This document shows positions 39,900 to 50,596 of a stretch of DNA of 64,000 nt, one piece after another (position 1 is the stretch's first letter; each line of letters starts with the position of its first letter). Below the pieces are notes generated by a model that ran no database searches, had not been told where the DNA came from, and worked only from the letters and a program-made list of their open reading frames with translations. Made by a program: the position numbers and the translations under genes. The stretch is from Macropodus opercularis (taxonomy: Eukaryota > Chordata > Actinopteri > Anabantiformes > Osphronemidae), in contig CM061100.1 in assembly GCA_030770545.1 (NCBI GenBank), positions 4,595,501 through 4,659,500 of the forward strand, written 5' to 3'.

Positions 39900-40140
39900 C
39901 CTCCACCAGGCAGGTGAGTTTGATTTTTACGACCCGCTGCGTTCATTTAACGCAACACTCGGCCAATAAAAGCCTGACGTCAGACGCCACTAAGAGCACG
40001 CCCCAACCACTTGTGGTCGCGTGAGCGGGCTTTTGAAAACCCAATTTGGCGCTTGACAAAACCAATCGCGTTTGCTAAGACAAAAGCTAAAGTAGAACCG
40101 GGTCGATCTGGTCCGGACTGGAAACCTGATCCAAAAGGCA
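39900..40140 (+). promoter_or_regulatory. CpG-rich promoter with E2F and CCAAT motifs
   Basis: Three CCAAT boxes (39963, 40041, 40062) surround an exact E2F consensus TTTGGCGC (40045-40052). About 100 bp later a strong donor, GAAGAG/GTGAGT, lies at 40149/40150. No TATA is seen. The layout is that of a cell-cycle-type promoter for the transcription unit described next. Confidence 0.5.
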
Positions 40141-41010
40141 TCTGAAGAGGTGAGTGACGTTCTGGAAGTTACCTGAGCGGCTGTTGTGTGATTAGCGTCA
40201 GGTGGGCCTGGTGGACACGCTAACTGGGGCTAAACTGCTTTTGTCCGTCGAATACTCAACGTATCACTTCAAACTCCTTAATGTTAATTGTAATTCACGT
40301 CTAAAAGAGCCAGTGCAGCGCTGGAATCTGAGTTGCTACCGATCAAAGAATCGTCTTGACCGCTGCTGGTTGTGACGCAGTTTGGCTCCATGTCTGGCCT
40401 GGGCTTTAGTTTTGCTTTACATCGGCCTCAAAGTTTCTGGGGGTAAAATCCAACTTCAATTGAATTTACCAACTGCTTCAGAAACGTTTTTACACTTCCC
40501 CGCGTTTTAAAGCGAAGCGCTTGTTGGAAGGTATCTGCACTTTTAATTTTGCTGCCGAACACAGGCTCCGTCAGTTTAAATGTGGTCTCATTAGTGACAT
40601 GACCTAACAGCAGATTAAGTTGGTGGTTTGTGCAGCTCGGTGATGATCTGTCCTCCTCCTCCAGGGTCGTCAGCCACAGGTGTAGGACACCTGAACCTTG
40701 AGCAATGGCGGGTCCAGCACTCTCTGCTTTTCAGGTGAGTACAGGAATCTTCAAAGCCTGAAACATTAAGAAAAATGAGCAGTATGTAACTTCAGTTTCT
40801 TCTTTTGTTTTTTCAGGTAGATCTACGAACTGTAAGTCCCTTTTATTTGCTTGGCCGCTGAGCCTGTTGTCTGGCTGATCAGATTGGATCTATGTAGGTG
40901 GTGATTTTCATACTTTTCTACCTGTCCTTTGGCCGCCGTGCCAGAACTGCCTCAACTGTTGGTTTCATCCAATTAACATGAATAATGTGCCGTGACATTT
41001 GTTAGGTAGA

Positions 41011-41195
41011 CCAGCCGACTACTGGTAAGGCCAGCCGACTACTGGTCCAACTCAGAATGTCCAGCCGACTACTGGTCTTAGCCAAAATTGCCAGCCGACT
41101 ACTGGTGAGGCCAGCCGACTACTGGTCCAGTTCAGAACAACGGGTCTAATTTGCAATGACCAGCCGACTACTGGTAAGACCAGCCGACTACTGGT
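41011..41195 (+). repeat. Seven identical 16-bp dyad motifs at ~10-bp phasing
   Basis: CCAGCCGACTACTGGT occurs without change at 41011, 41031, 41061, 41091, 41111, 41160 and 41180, while the spacers between copies differ. Start-to-start distances are 20, 30, 30, 20, 49 and 20. Each copy can fold as CCAG/CTGG around a 7-nt centre. The array lies inside the intron between 40832 and 41460 of the predicted non-coding transcript. Confidence 0.95.
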
Positions 41196-43079
41196 CTTTT
41201 TATTTTTGGATGAAACTGTTGTCTTTGTATTTGAGAGGTTAGCTTGGTCAGGTGTTGGTGGCCGGCCATCTGCTTGGTTAGCTGTAGCTGGTGGTGGGGC
41301 TTCTACTTGGTTAGATGTAGGTGGTGATGGTCGGCCGTGTGGTTGAAGGCTGTAAGGTTTAGCAGTTTGAGAGCAGGTCAGATGTGTGAACTTGGTGTTT
41401 TGAGGGGTAGATCAAGGCCAGGCTGTCAATTTAATATGCAATAATCTTTTCCCCCCTCAGATCTCTACAAATGGTGAGTCATTTTTCATTGTCTGTCTTG
41501 CCCCCCCCCCCCTTTTTCGCTCTGTCTCAACCCCCCAGTGTTTTGCCTTACATGCTTTTATTTCAGGTGTATCGCATTTCGTCCATTTTGATGCCTGGAT
41601 CCATTTTGGTGCCAGACCATAAGGTCCAAACAGTAAGTTTCACGGCCGCTGTGCCGTCATTTCTCCAAGAAGTTCTCCAGCTCGTACGTACGCAAATTTC
41701 TTTCAACATTTCCGCCATAGACCTGGAAGGTCTATACACCGTAAGTGGGTTTTTGATGGCCGCCGTGCCTACTAACCTCTTTCTTTCCAGCTTCATCCAG
41801 CAGGACCATCCAATTTCTCGTCGTCAATAGTAAGTCCGTGTGTTTCCTTGGCTGCCATGCCAAAATCGCGAGCTCCCTTGCTCTCTGTCACTGTTTCCTT
41901 ACTTTCTCCAAATTGCTGCTGCTGCTTTGCTCTCACTCGCTCTCTGTCCTTCTTTCTATCTTATTGTAGTCCTCTGATCAGCCTGTTGGCGCCAAGGAAG
42001 GCGGAGTCTATTCTAGTTCTGCAGCTTGGTGGCAGATGGCTTGGGCCATGTGGCCTTTACTTAATGGTGCCTGTGTTCCAGTATAAGTTGGTTGTGGGGT
42101 GTGGTCCCAGTACAGTAGGTTTATTTTTGTGGTCTGTGGTCACAGTAGGTTTGGTTGTAGCTTCAGCATTGTGTGTGTGATGGTCTCCCAGTAGGCTGGA
42201 TAGAATAAACTAGCACAAAAAACATGGACTGAAGTATTTTATTCTAGTTGTGTAGACGCTAATCTCAGGGACAGCTGTTGTCCACAGACCAATGCATTCT
42301 AACAGAAGTAAATCTAATCTGGCGCAAAATTTAAAATAAGTCCTAAATTCCTTTAAGTGAAAGCTGGCAGCTGTTGCCGACTTGAATAAATTACTAAAAT
42401 CTGCAAATATAAATGTGAAAATGATACGTGGCCTCTTCATCTGAATCATTCCTGTAAAAGTTGAACTACCAGGCGTAAATGCAATTGACCCTCCCACAAA
42501 CTCCTGGTATAGTATTATGCTCTGAATATAAGTTACTAACTTATCAAATTGGCCAATGGTTACAGTTGTTGATTAATAACTGAGAACCAATGGTCTCCAC
42601 ATTTATTCAGATAAGTCTGTTTTTACCCTTTTATCTATCAGGTACCGTTCATCCAGGCTGCAGCAGGTGAAAACAGAATTTATCTGACTGAATGTGGACA
42701 TTTAGCTTTCAATCTTTCTCTGCTTCCCTTTGCTTTCCTCCTTTCTCTGATTTTATTTAACAGGGGAACCTGATCCAGGATCTGTCTTCATCAGCTTTGA
42801 ACAATATGTACAAGTAACTTTTGTTTTTTTTCCCCCAGGTATTAAACATTCTTTTATTTTCAAACAGATCAATCCAGGAGCAGTTTAACTTTTGTGGTAG
42901 TAGCTCTGTCCTGCCCTTAATGAGAGTGTGTGTGTGGTGGGTTTTTTGTTTTGTTTGTGGTTCTATTGACTAAAATATGTATTGGCATCAGAGGTACATG
43001 TTCCTTATACTGTAAAATTTGGTTTTGTACATTCTGTTCTGACTCAACTGATATTGTTGCTCTGTGTAGTTGTGCTGTG

Positions 43080-43290
43080 ATTGTAATTAACCCTTTAATG
43101 GGTTTTGACCCTTAACAATTTCAGGATTAAGTGCTGGCTTATATCTGCAAAATTTGAATTACTCCACCTTTAAGGTCAAATCAGTATTAAGTTTATCAAC
43201 ATGATGATTCATCTTAACAGCACAACTACCAAAGCCCAAGTAATTGATGTACCAGGTTTAAAAGACATGACTGTTTGAGGGTTGTTGTTG
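43080..43290 (+). repeat. Decayed monomer (copy 0) of the 1-kb array
   Basis: TTTCAGGATTAAGTGCTGGC and the following TCTGCAAAATTTGAAT match the opening of the four better copies, and AACAGCACAACTACCAAAG matches their far end, but the GGGAGGCCTCCC core and the closing arm are missing. It marks the left edge of the tandem array. Confidence 0.5.
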
Positions 43291-44064
43291 TTTGTTTGTT
43301 TTCCTTAAATGAAATGCTTTAAAGTTTATATGGTTGTGTACACTTTAAACCGAGGAAATGTTCAGTCGACATTGGACCTAAAAGTAGTGAGACAATCGCT
43401 CACTCAGGACTCAAAAGACTTTGCCCCTCACTGATCAGTGATTCTAATCTTTGGACAATCTTGGAAAACTACTCCCTTGGACACAAACACTGGATATGTT
43501 AAATCTAAAATTTGTTTTTTTTGAGTTGCTGTATTTTAATTTAATTGCTGTTAACTTGCTGAAGCGTTGTACACTGTACTTCAGTTTATGGCTGCAGGTT
43601 TTGATGTCCACAGAGGAGGAAAGGAATCTGAGGTGCTGGCAGACAGCGCAGTGTGAGTTGGAACGATGAACAGACTTGCAAGCCAGGAGACTGAGGGGAA
43701 AGAGCAGCCACAGATGCCAGGAGATGTTAGACGTCTGCACAAGACACCACGGTGAGTACGAATTCAGCGCATGGTTGAGATAGGTTTGTAATTTAAGAAC
43801 ATTAACTGTAGGTGTCTTTTCTCTACCCAGGTGTGCGATCAGTCTCCTCAGATGCTGGTACAGGCCTGACATATTGCCAATTACACTTAATAACTTGGGC
43901 CCCAGACAAATTTGCTTTGGGATGATTCTCATAGCATTTTATGTCTACATTGCTATAGCATTTATTTATTTTTATTATTTTTTTGGCTTTCAAGTTACTG
44001 CTGACTGTAGTTATTGTCACCATCCTGAATTTTAATGTTATCCCTTAAACATTTCTGGGTTAAG

Positions 44065-44280
44065 TGCTGACTCGCCTCTGTCAAGTTTGAATTGCTTTGA
44101 AACACGTTTGCGTCGATAGGTCTTTGCGTTGTCTTTTTAAACTTACTGGGAGGCCTCCCAGCAGGGGAACTTATCAGCCCCTGCTCTGCGTGTTTGTAGC
44201 TGATCGCTGTGCAGATTGACTTAGTTTTGACGGCTTTTGCGTATTTAGACTCTCAAACCTGGCAGAGAAGACTCGAAGCT
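44065..44280 (+). repeat. Structured element of array monomer, copy 1
   Basis: The arms GACTCGCCTCTGTCAAGTTTG (written here as GACTCGCC, TCTGTCAAG, TTTG) and CAAACCTGGCAGAG are partly complementary and enclose about 170 nt. The core GGGAGGCCTCCC (44148-44159) is followed by the hairpin GCAGGGG...CCCCTGC. This is the most diverged of the four good copies, yet arms and core are kept. Confidence 0.6.
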
Positions 44281-44931
44281 GCTGCTCAGTGATCACCCAC
44301 TAAAAATGTCTCATCTTAAGTTTTGGTAGTTTTATATGCACCAGATTAGATTCAATTGTTGGCCTTGAATTAGTGGTTGACTTCCTAAATTGACCAACAC
44401 TTTCAGGGTCATTGTGACTTGACTTTAAACACAAGTTCAACTGGCAACGTGTCCTGTACCAGCTGGAGATGATCATGAGCACTCTGTGAAGGAGCGGGCA
44501 CTTGACATGGACGTAGGAACAGACGTGGGCCAGCCAAGAGACGATGGAGGACTGAAGAGGAGCTACAGCTGAACCAATGCAGCATCAAGAAACTGCTTGA
44601 ATACAAGACCACACAATGGTGAGTACAACAAGAGTGTCGCCTCATTATTTGGTGTGTTGTGCATTGGGAATGTTAACTGTAGATTTCTTGTCTCTACCAG
44701 GTTGTTCCGGGTTTTTATGGACATCAGGTGTCTCCCCTGAGACTGTGGATGGCACTGGCCCTGACATGTTGCCAGTTTATGCCCGGTTCAAATTTTAATT
44801 TGGCCATAAGTTTGATAGCTAATGTCAGCTTTTTTTTTAAATGCAGTTGACTGACAGCTAAGGTACCCAAATGCATAACACTTTAATTTAAATTTAACCC
44901 AACTGTTTTTATATTAGTCATAGCTATACTC

Positions 44932-44991
44932 ATTCAACTTTTCTTATATGGTGCCAATTCACAACATCGTTATCTCAAAGCACTTTACAAG
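44932..44991 (+). repeat. Teleost L2-like repeat tail fragment
   Basis: ATGGTGCCAATTCACAACA followed by ATCTCAAAGCACTTTACAA resembles the very common fish dispersed repeat with GCCAATTCACAACA and CTCAAGGCACTTT. It is embedded between monomers 1 and 2. The family assignment is from memory. Confidence 0.55.
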
Positions 44992-45154
44992 TGAGCTTTA
45001 AGACCTAACACAACTAAACCCAACAAATTCCGCAGAGCAAGCTTTTATTTGTAGCCAATCGATATTCTTAACTTTAAAAGCGTTGTGGTCATCGCCATCC
45101 AAAATGTTGTATCTGGATTTAAATGACTTTAACCCATAGATTTCAGGGTTAAAT

Positions 45155-45386
45155 GCTGACTCATCTCTGCCAAGTTTGAATCCCTCTGAAGCTGGAGTAG
45201 GTGTGTTTGTGTATATATTCAGTTTTCTAGTACAATGGGAGGCCTCCCAGCAGGGGAATTTATCCCACCCCTGAGTAGTTGAGTAGAGTAGTTGATTATT
45301 GCGCAGCTCTAATGACTATTCCATCTGTATGTGTTGAGACAGGTTGCATATGTAGAGGAGCAAACCTGGCAGAGGTGACTCAAAGC
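45155..45386 (+). repeat. Structured element of array monomer, copy 2
   Basis: The left arm has TCTCTGCCAAGTTTG and the right arm CAAACCTGGCAGAGG, pairing over about 14 bp with one mismatch, and outer bases GCTGACTC/GACTCAAAGC extend the pairing. The core GGGAGGCCTCCC is at 45237-45248 and is followed by CAGGGGAATTTATCCC and CCCCTG, which can form a small hairpin. The sequence between arms and core differs from other copies. Confidence 0.65.
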
Positions 45387-45992
45387 ATCTGAGTGTCCAG
45401 TTTAGAAATTTTATCCAAGGGGTGACCACAACAGCACAACTACAAACGTTTATAAAAAAAAAAAAAAAAAACTAGAAACTGCATTCACAAAACAAACTTC
45501 TTTGAGAAATCAATACTGGCACCATCTGGGAGCATGATCAGCACTCTGAGGATGCAGGAACGAACAAACGGGAGACTGAGGATGTACCGCAGCCTCAACT
45601 GAACAAACGCCAGGATCAAACCATAAAACCCTAATGCATCTTGAAACTTTGGCCACAAAACGGTGAGTATGATTTGCCCATCTAGATGTGATATGGCATT
45701 GAGGTTTGAAATTAAACATTAACTGCTTGCTTGTCCCTACGCAGGTGGCTCCAGGGATCTGTGGACAAAGTGCTTTCAAGTCTCCAGCTGGGTCTGGGCT
45801 GGACGTGTTGCCAGTTTGTCCTGTTCAACTTTTTTTTTTTTTTTATTCACAAATGTACAATAGCTTTATACATGGTCCATCAATTGGCACTTTACTCCAC
45901 CACCGTCGTGGTTTAAATATAAAGTTGTTGCTGAGCATAGTTCTACTAATCACATTCTAAATTTGTATATGGAATCACTAATTGACATAAAT

Positions 45993-46245
45993 GCTGACTC
46001 ATCTCTGCCAAGTTTGAATCCCTCTGCGAAGCGAGAGTAAAATATAGTGAAAGCTGGTGCATTGACGGGCTTGTTATAATTTTCTAGTGCAATGGGAGGC
46101 CTCCCAGCAGGGGAATTTATCCCACCCCTGTTTTTACAGTAGTAGACTGCACAGCTCTTATGACTATTTCATCCGTACGTGTCGTGGTATAGTTCGGGTC
46201 GTTTGCGTGTATAGAGGAGCAAACCTGGCAGAGGTGACTCAAAGC
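45993..46245 (+). repeat. Structured element of array monomer, copy 3
   Basis: Arms and core (46094-46105) are identical to copy 2, including AGAGGAGCAAACCTGG before the closing arm. The intervening sequences have diverged in length and base. A 31-nt poly(T) run (46441-46471) follows about 200 bp downstream. Confidence 0.65.
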
Positions 46246-46437
46246 AACTCAGTGAGCTTTAAATTAAGTTTCATCCTCGTGATGACCACAACAGAAGCCT
46301 TAGTCATGTTTTGAAAAAGTAATGTAACTTTTTTTGCATCAGCAACATTGTTTGGGTGATTTTATAAAAAAAAAAAGTTCTCTCCCTCCTCCCTGTTGAA
46401 AGAGCCATAATGCTAGTTGACAGCCCCTCTGGTAGAT

Positions 46438-46471
<34 letters not shown>

Positions 46472-46904
46472 CCTCCATCTGGAGCTTTTACTGTTTTACT
46501 GCCACTGAGGTTCAATGGTTGTGCCCAGAACATGCTTGGCCCGGTCTCATCTGGAGTTTGATCCGCTCAAAGGACAACACGGTGGCTGCAAGAACGACTG
46601 ACTGAACCAATGGTGAGTATGAGTTGCCAGAGTGTTATCATGGTTTAAATTATGTATGTAATTTATTTTGCATTTATAGATTTATTTCACCTTGTTTCAG
46701 AGATCTGTGGACATGGGACCTGAGGTTCATGGCTGGTGCTGGGCTGAACACATTGCTTTTTGTTTTTTTTTCCCCTTGAGAATGATGGTGGTACATGGTT
46801 GAATTCTAAATATAAAGCCCTAGTTGTGCTGTCACTCATCACATCCTAAATCTTATATGGAATCACGGTTAAATGGCTTTGACCCGTCGATTTCAGGGTT
46901 AAAT

Positions 46905-47122
46905 GCTGACTCATCTCTGCCAAGTTTGAATTCTCTTTAAAGTAGTAAAGTTAGCAAGTCTGTTCAGTTTTCTAGTGCAATGGGAGGCCTCCCAGCAGGG
47001 GAATGTATCCTACCCCTGTTTTTACAGTAGTCTATTGCTCCAAGGATAGTTTTCATCACTGTATTGTTGGGTAGGGCTGCGTTCGTGTAGAGGAGCAAAC
47101 CTGGCAGAAATGACTCTAAGCT
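46905..47122 (+). repeat. Structured element of array monomer, copy 4
   Basis: The left arm is identical to copies 2 and 3. The core is at 46982-46993 with GCAGGGGAATGTATCC and CCCCTG. The right arm CAAACCTGGCAGAAATGACT has one altered stretch. The monomer is cut 14 bp further on by the L1 insertion at 47155 and resumes at 50129. Confidence 0.65.
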
Positions 47123-49862
47123 GCTGCTGAGTGAGCAAAATGTTCTGCTCCTTTTTTTTTTTTTTTTTTTTTGTCCTGTCCAGCAGTTTAGCATCCATCA
47201 TGTATGTGCTGGATGCTGTATTGTGGTGGGCAGTTTTGCTTTTTCAAAAGGGATACATGAACTATGAACCCCTCTTTGAAGATCTTTGTTTTAATTGTTC
47301 TATCAAGACGAAATGAGAGTCTCTGGATTGGACAGGAGGAAAGGGGGGGGGGGGTGAGAAGAGGAAGCACAGACAACAAGATACATAGTACAACCAACAG
47401 GGTATAGCTAACATTACGTAAATAAGTTATAGTGATGAAATTGATTGTTAACAGTCCTGGTAGGTATGATGATAATGACAAGCAGCGACATCTACAGTAA
47501 CCACAGCAGCAATAACAACAATAACCACACAACGACTATAAGTACAAGTGCAGCATTACCAACACCATGATAACTTCATTTGTGAAAAAAAAAACAAAAA
47601 AAACAACACAAAAACCAATTAAAATAAGTAATAGATACATAAGAGGAAGGTATATCATAACATAACACGTATGCACTTTGTTGCTCATATAGTTTGTTCC
47701 ATTACCCCGAAACAGTGAAACAACATCATTCACCGCTTGTGGTGATACAAGCATTGGTGCACAGTGCCACTAGCAGAAACCAGGGTGATGGGGGAAGGTG
47801 ATGAATGTGTCCCTACCGTCCCAATGCTCCAACAAGCAGCAAGAAAGGGCCCAGTAACCAGTGCGCCACATACCTCTCAGGCCCGGAAGGGCAGATGCCT
47901 TGAACCGGGGCGCCCGCCCACGCCCCCCAGACAGGGCTGCAGCAGCCACAGGGACAGCACCAGGAGCCAGGTCCGGCCACCGATGAGCCAGCGCCAGCCC
48001 ACCCCGGGAAGAACAGAAGCAGACCCCCCCTCCACCGGGGGGGTCAGCCCCAGAGAGCAGAACCCGGGCACCCACAGTCTGCAAGGAACCCATAGGCATG
48101 GGCCCCCGGCGTCCCGAGGGGAATCCACCCCCAGTTTGCGTCCCCCGCAAGGACGGAGAAGAGCCCCCCCCCCACGGCCAGACACCACCCCCAGCGTCAT
48201 GGTGGGCTTGCAGCACTAGGTAGGCATTAGTGGGAATCAGCAGAGGAGGCCGCCCAGGCAGCAAGATCCCCTAGCCTGCGCCAGGATCGGGCCACCCAAA
48301 CATCAGCCACACCACTAACATACATACCCACATACTGCCACATACATTCCCCCCAGAACCTACCCATCCATACGTGATACTATACACACTCACACCCACA
48401 CCATACGCGAAGTCCCATTCATGAGGTGGGTTGGTCTCCGACCCAGTACACGCGGGACCCCGGGCAGGACCCGCGGCACCTCTAAAGCCACCTCCCCCGC
48501 CCCCATCCGAGGAGGAGCCAGGGGCAGCAAGACAGGACCCCGTTACCCTGCCAGCCAGCTTGGTTTGTAAGTGTGGGGCTAAGATGCATTAAAAGTGGGG
48601 GAGGTGTCCAGGAGCACAACCGCTGGCTGACGGACGTGTCTCCCAGAGGGTGTCCCCCGTCCCTAAGTGTCTACTTGCAATTAAGAACAGGGTGGTGGTC
48701 ATCCTTGCCGGATGCGACTACCGAGGTCACACCTGGCCCCTCCTCTCGGACCCCGGTAGGAGACCACCCCCTTAGGCCCTAAATGTATGTGTATGTGAAT
48801 ATAAAGGACATTGGAAGACTACCAGTCTCCAAAGCCTTGTTTGGTGTTGTGTGTAATGTAGTTAAAAACTGAGGGGCATTCCGTTCTGGGAGGGACGATG
48901 TTTAAGGCTGCAATTCGAGCCAGTCCCCCCATATGGACAGGGCCCCTCGTAGACCTAGGTGAATGGGTGTAAAATGTAGCTGTGGCATGAGGTACAAAGG
49001 TCAGCCGAGCTAGGTCCCAGACTAGCTCAGCATCCTATCCCACCACCCCCAGTCCCTCCCAGAGGGGGACAGACAGACCTGACCAGAGGGCCACGGTTGT
49101 GCTGCCCAGGGAACCACAGGCAGCGCAGTCAGGGCCTCCCCACCTCCTCTGTCTCACATACACATCCTCTCCCTCACGCATACTCATGCTCGCCCCGTGA
49201 GGTCATTCATTCAGACACGCAATCTCTTACATAACACACATCCAGATCCATATGCATCTACACATATCCACCCCCATATACACAAGCCCATAAGTCCACA
49301 CCCCCCCTAGATGCATACACACACACACACACACTGTGTAGCTGTGTAGGGCGGTCCGATCCCAGCCCAGGTGCCACAGGGATCCAGCGCCCAGGCAGAT
49401 CCCCCCACCGATCCCATCATGCTCCATCGCCACGTGCCCCCGCCGCATCCTAGGAGTCCGACCGCTAGGAGCGGCAACCCTCCGCCCCCACAAGGACGCC
49501 CCAGGGGAAGGAGCACCCCCCAGGAGCAGGCAGGCCCCCGCCAGGGAACCCCACAGACACAACCCCGGTCCGCCCCCCCACCAGTAGGGAGGTCCGCCCC
49601 CGCCCCCAGAGCTAGCTATGCGCCAATCCACCAACTAGCCGACCCCTCGACCCCAAGCACCAGCCCCGCAGATACTACCCCCCTGAACAGAGGGCCCGTG
49701 CGGCCGCCCCAGGACCCCCGACAACCACCCCCCCGCCCACAAGGGCAGAGCAGCACCCCAGCCCCAGGCCTCCCTCCGCTACGCCAGTGCCGGGCACAGT
49801 ACAACGCCTCAGGCCACACACATCACCACCATGAGGTGGAATCAATTAGAGTGGAGTTCCAG

Positions 49863-50128
49863 TTAATGATTTAAACAATCAGTCAATGTTTCTAAGGTTA
49901 TGTAGTCTGACAGACTGTTCAAGTAGTGATTGATGCTTAATTTCTTTTTAGTTTTCCAGTTCATAAGGATGATTTTCTTTGCGACGCATAAGGCAGTGAA
50001 TAGTAGTTGTGACGTGTTTTTCTCTAGATTGAGCCCTCTTAGATCTCCTAAAAGACACAGTGCGGGTGATACTGGGATTGGATACCTTAACCAGGTTGAT
50101 AAGTGTTTGCAAACACTTATCAACTTAT
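49863..50128 (-). pseudogene. C-terminal remnant of L1 ORF2 protein
   Basis: Only the last ~88 residues of the LINE ORF2 product remain, open to a stop at 49863. The segment with LLGDL and AKKIILMNWK is the conserved region after the reverse transcriptase in fish L1 proteins. Reading on the minus strand continues past the element boundary into flanking DNA at 50129, so residues upstream of that point are not L1. Confidence 0.75.
50095..50124. repeat. Perfect 30-bp palindrome at the L1 5' junction
   Basis: GTTGATAAGTGTTTG is followed immediately by its exact reverse complement, ending 4 bp before the target-site duplication. See findings. Confidence 0.9.
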
Positions 50129-50557
50129 CAAAATGTTCTGCTCCTTTAATGAGGAATGCAACAGCACAACTGATTACACAGTGGTCTAAGAAATGGAAAT
50201 TACGTTCAGTTGAAACTCTAAAAGATTTTGCAAAACTGGCAACATGTTCAGCCTTGTACCAGAATGTGGTCAGAAACCAGCATGAAGACAACACATTGGA
50301 TTCAGGAATGAGACTGAAGAGGCAGAGCAGCCACACGACGGTGATGTCTCAAGCACAAGACTGGCCACAAAATGGTGATTATGACATCAGTCTGTATGGT
50401 GGAGCTTAAGAAGTTGTTTTTTTTTTGTTTGTTTGTTTTTTAATAAAGGCATTAACTTTTTTTTTTTTTTTTTTTTTTTCTCAACCAGGTTTTTTACTTG
50501 TGGATAAAAGCATCTTCACAACTTTATTTCAGGGTTATGAATTTATTTATCACCCAA

Positions 50558-50560
<3 letters not shown>

Positions 50561-50595
<35 letters not shown>
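50561..50595 (+). repeat. 35-nt poly(T) run
   Basis: A pure T homopolymer, one of several in this locus (also 46441-46471, and an A run at 45454-45471). These suggest repeated retroposition or slippage in the array, and lengths may be imprecise. Confidence 0.8.

Positions 50596-50596
<1 letters not shown>

Larger units (their letters stand above)
47155..50128 (-). mobile_element. 5'-truncated L1-type LINE inserted in reverse orientation
   Basis: A 19-bp target-site duplication (47136-47154 and 50129-50147, CAAAATGTTCTGCTCCTTT) flanks 2.97 kb. The left end is a T run, i.e. the poly(A) tail on the minus strand. At the other end the minus strand opens in the C-terminal part of a LINE-1 ORF2 protein (LRYPIPVSPALCLLGDL, then ALCVAKKIILMNWK, INHYLNSLSDYITLE), ending at 49863. 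About 2.1 kb of G-rich (on the element's sense strand) 3' untranslated sequence and an AT-rich tail follow. No endonuclease or reverse-transcriptase core is present, so it is not autonomous. The exact family is not assigned. Confidence 0.85.

Noticed and set aside
41011..41195. The seven-copy array as a CRISPR
   Set aside because: Repeat is too short, spacers are 4-33 nt and unequal, and the DNA is vertebrate.
44065..47122. Array elements as box C/D or H/ACA snoRNAs
   Set aside because: No C (RTGATGA) and D (CTGA) pair brackets a stem, and although AGAGGA before the right arm resembles an H box there is no ACA near the 3' end.
47764..49874. Several long frames (100-167 codons) in both orientations across the GC-rich block
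   Set aside because: They are low-complexity Pro/Gly/Arg-rich translations of a strand-biased LINE 3' region with no start, splice or domain support.
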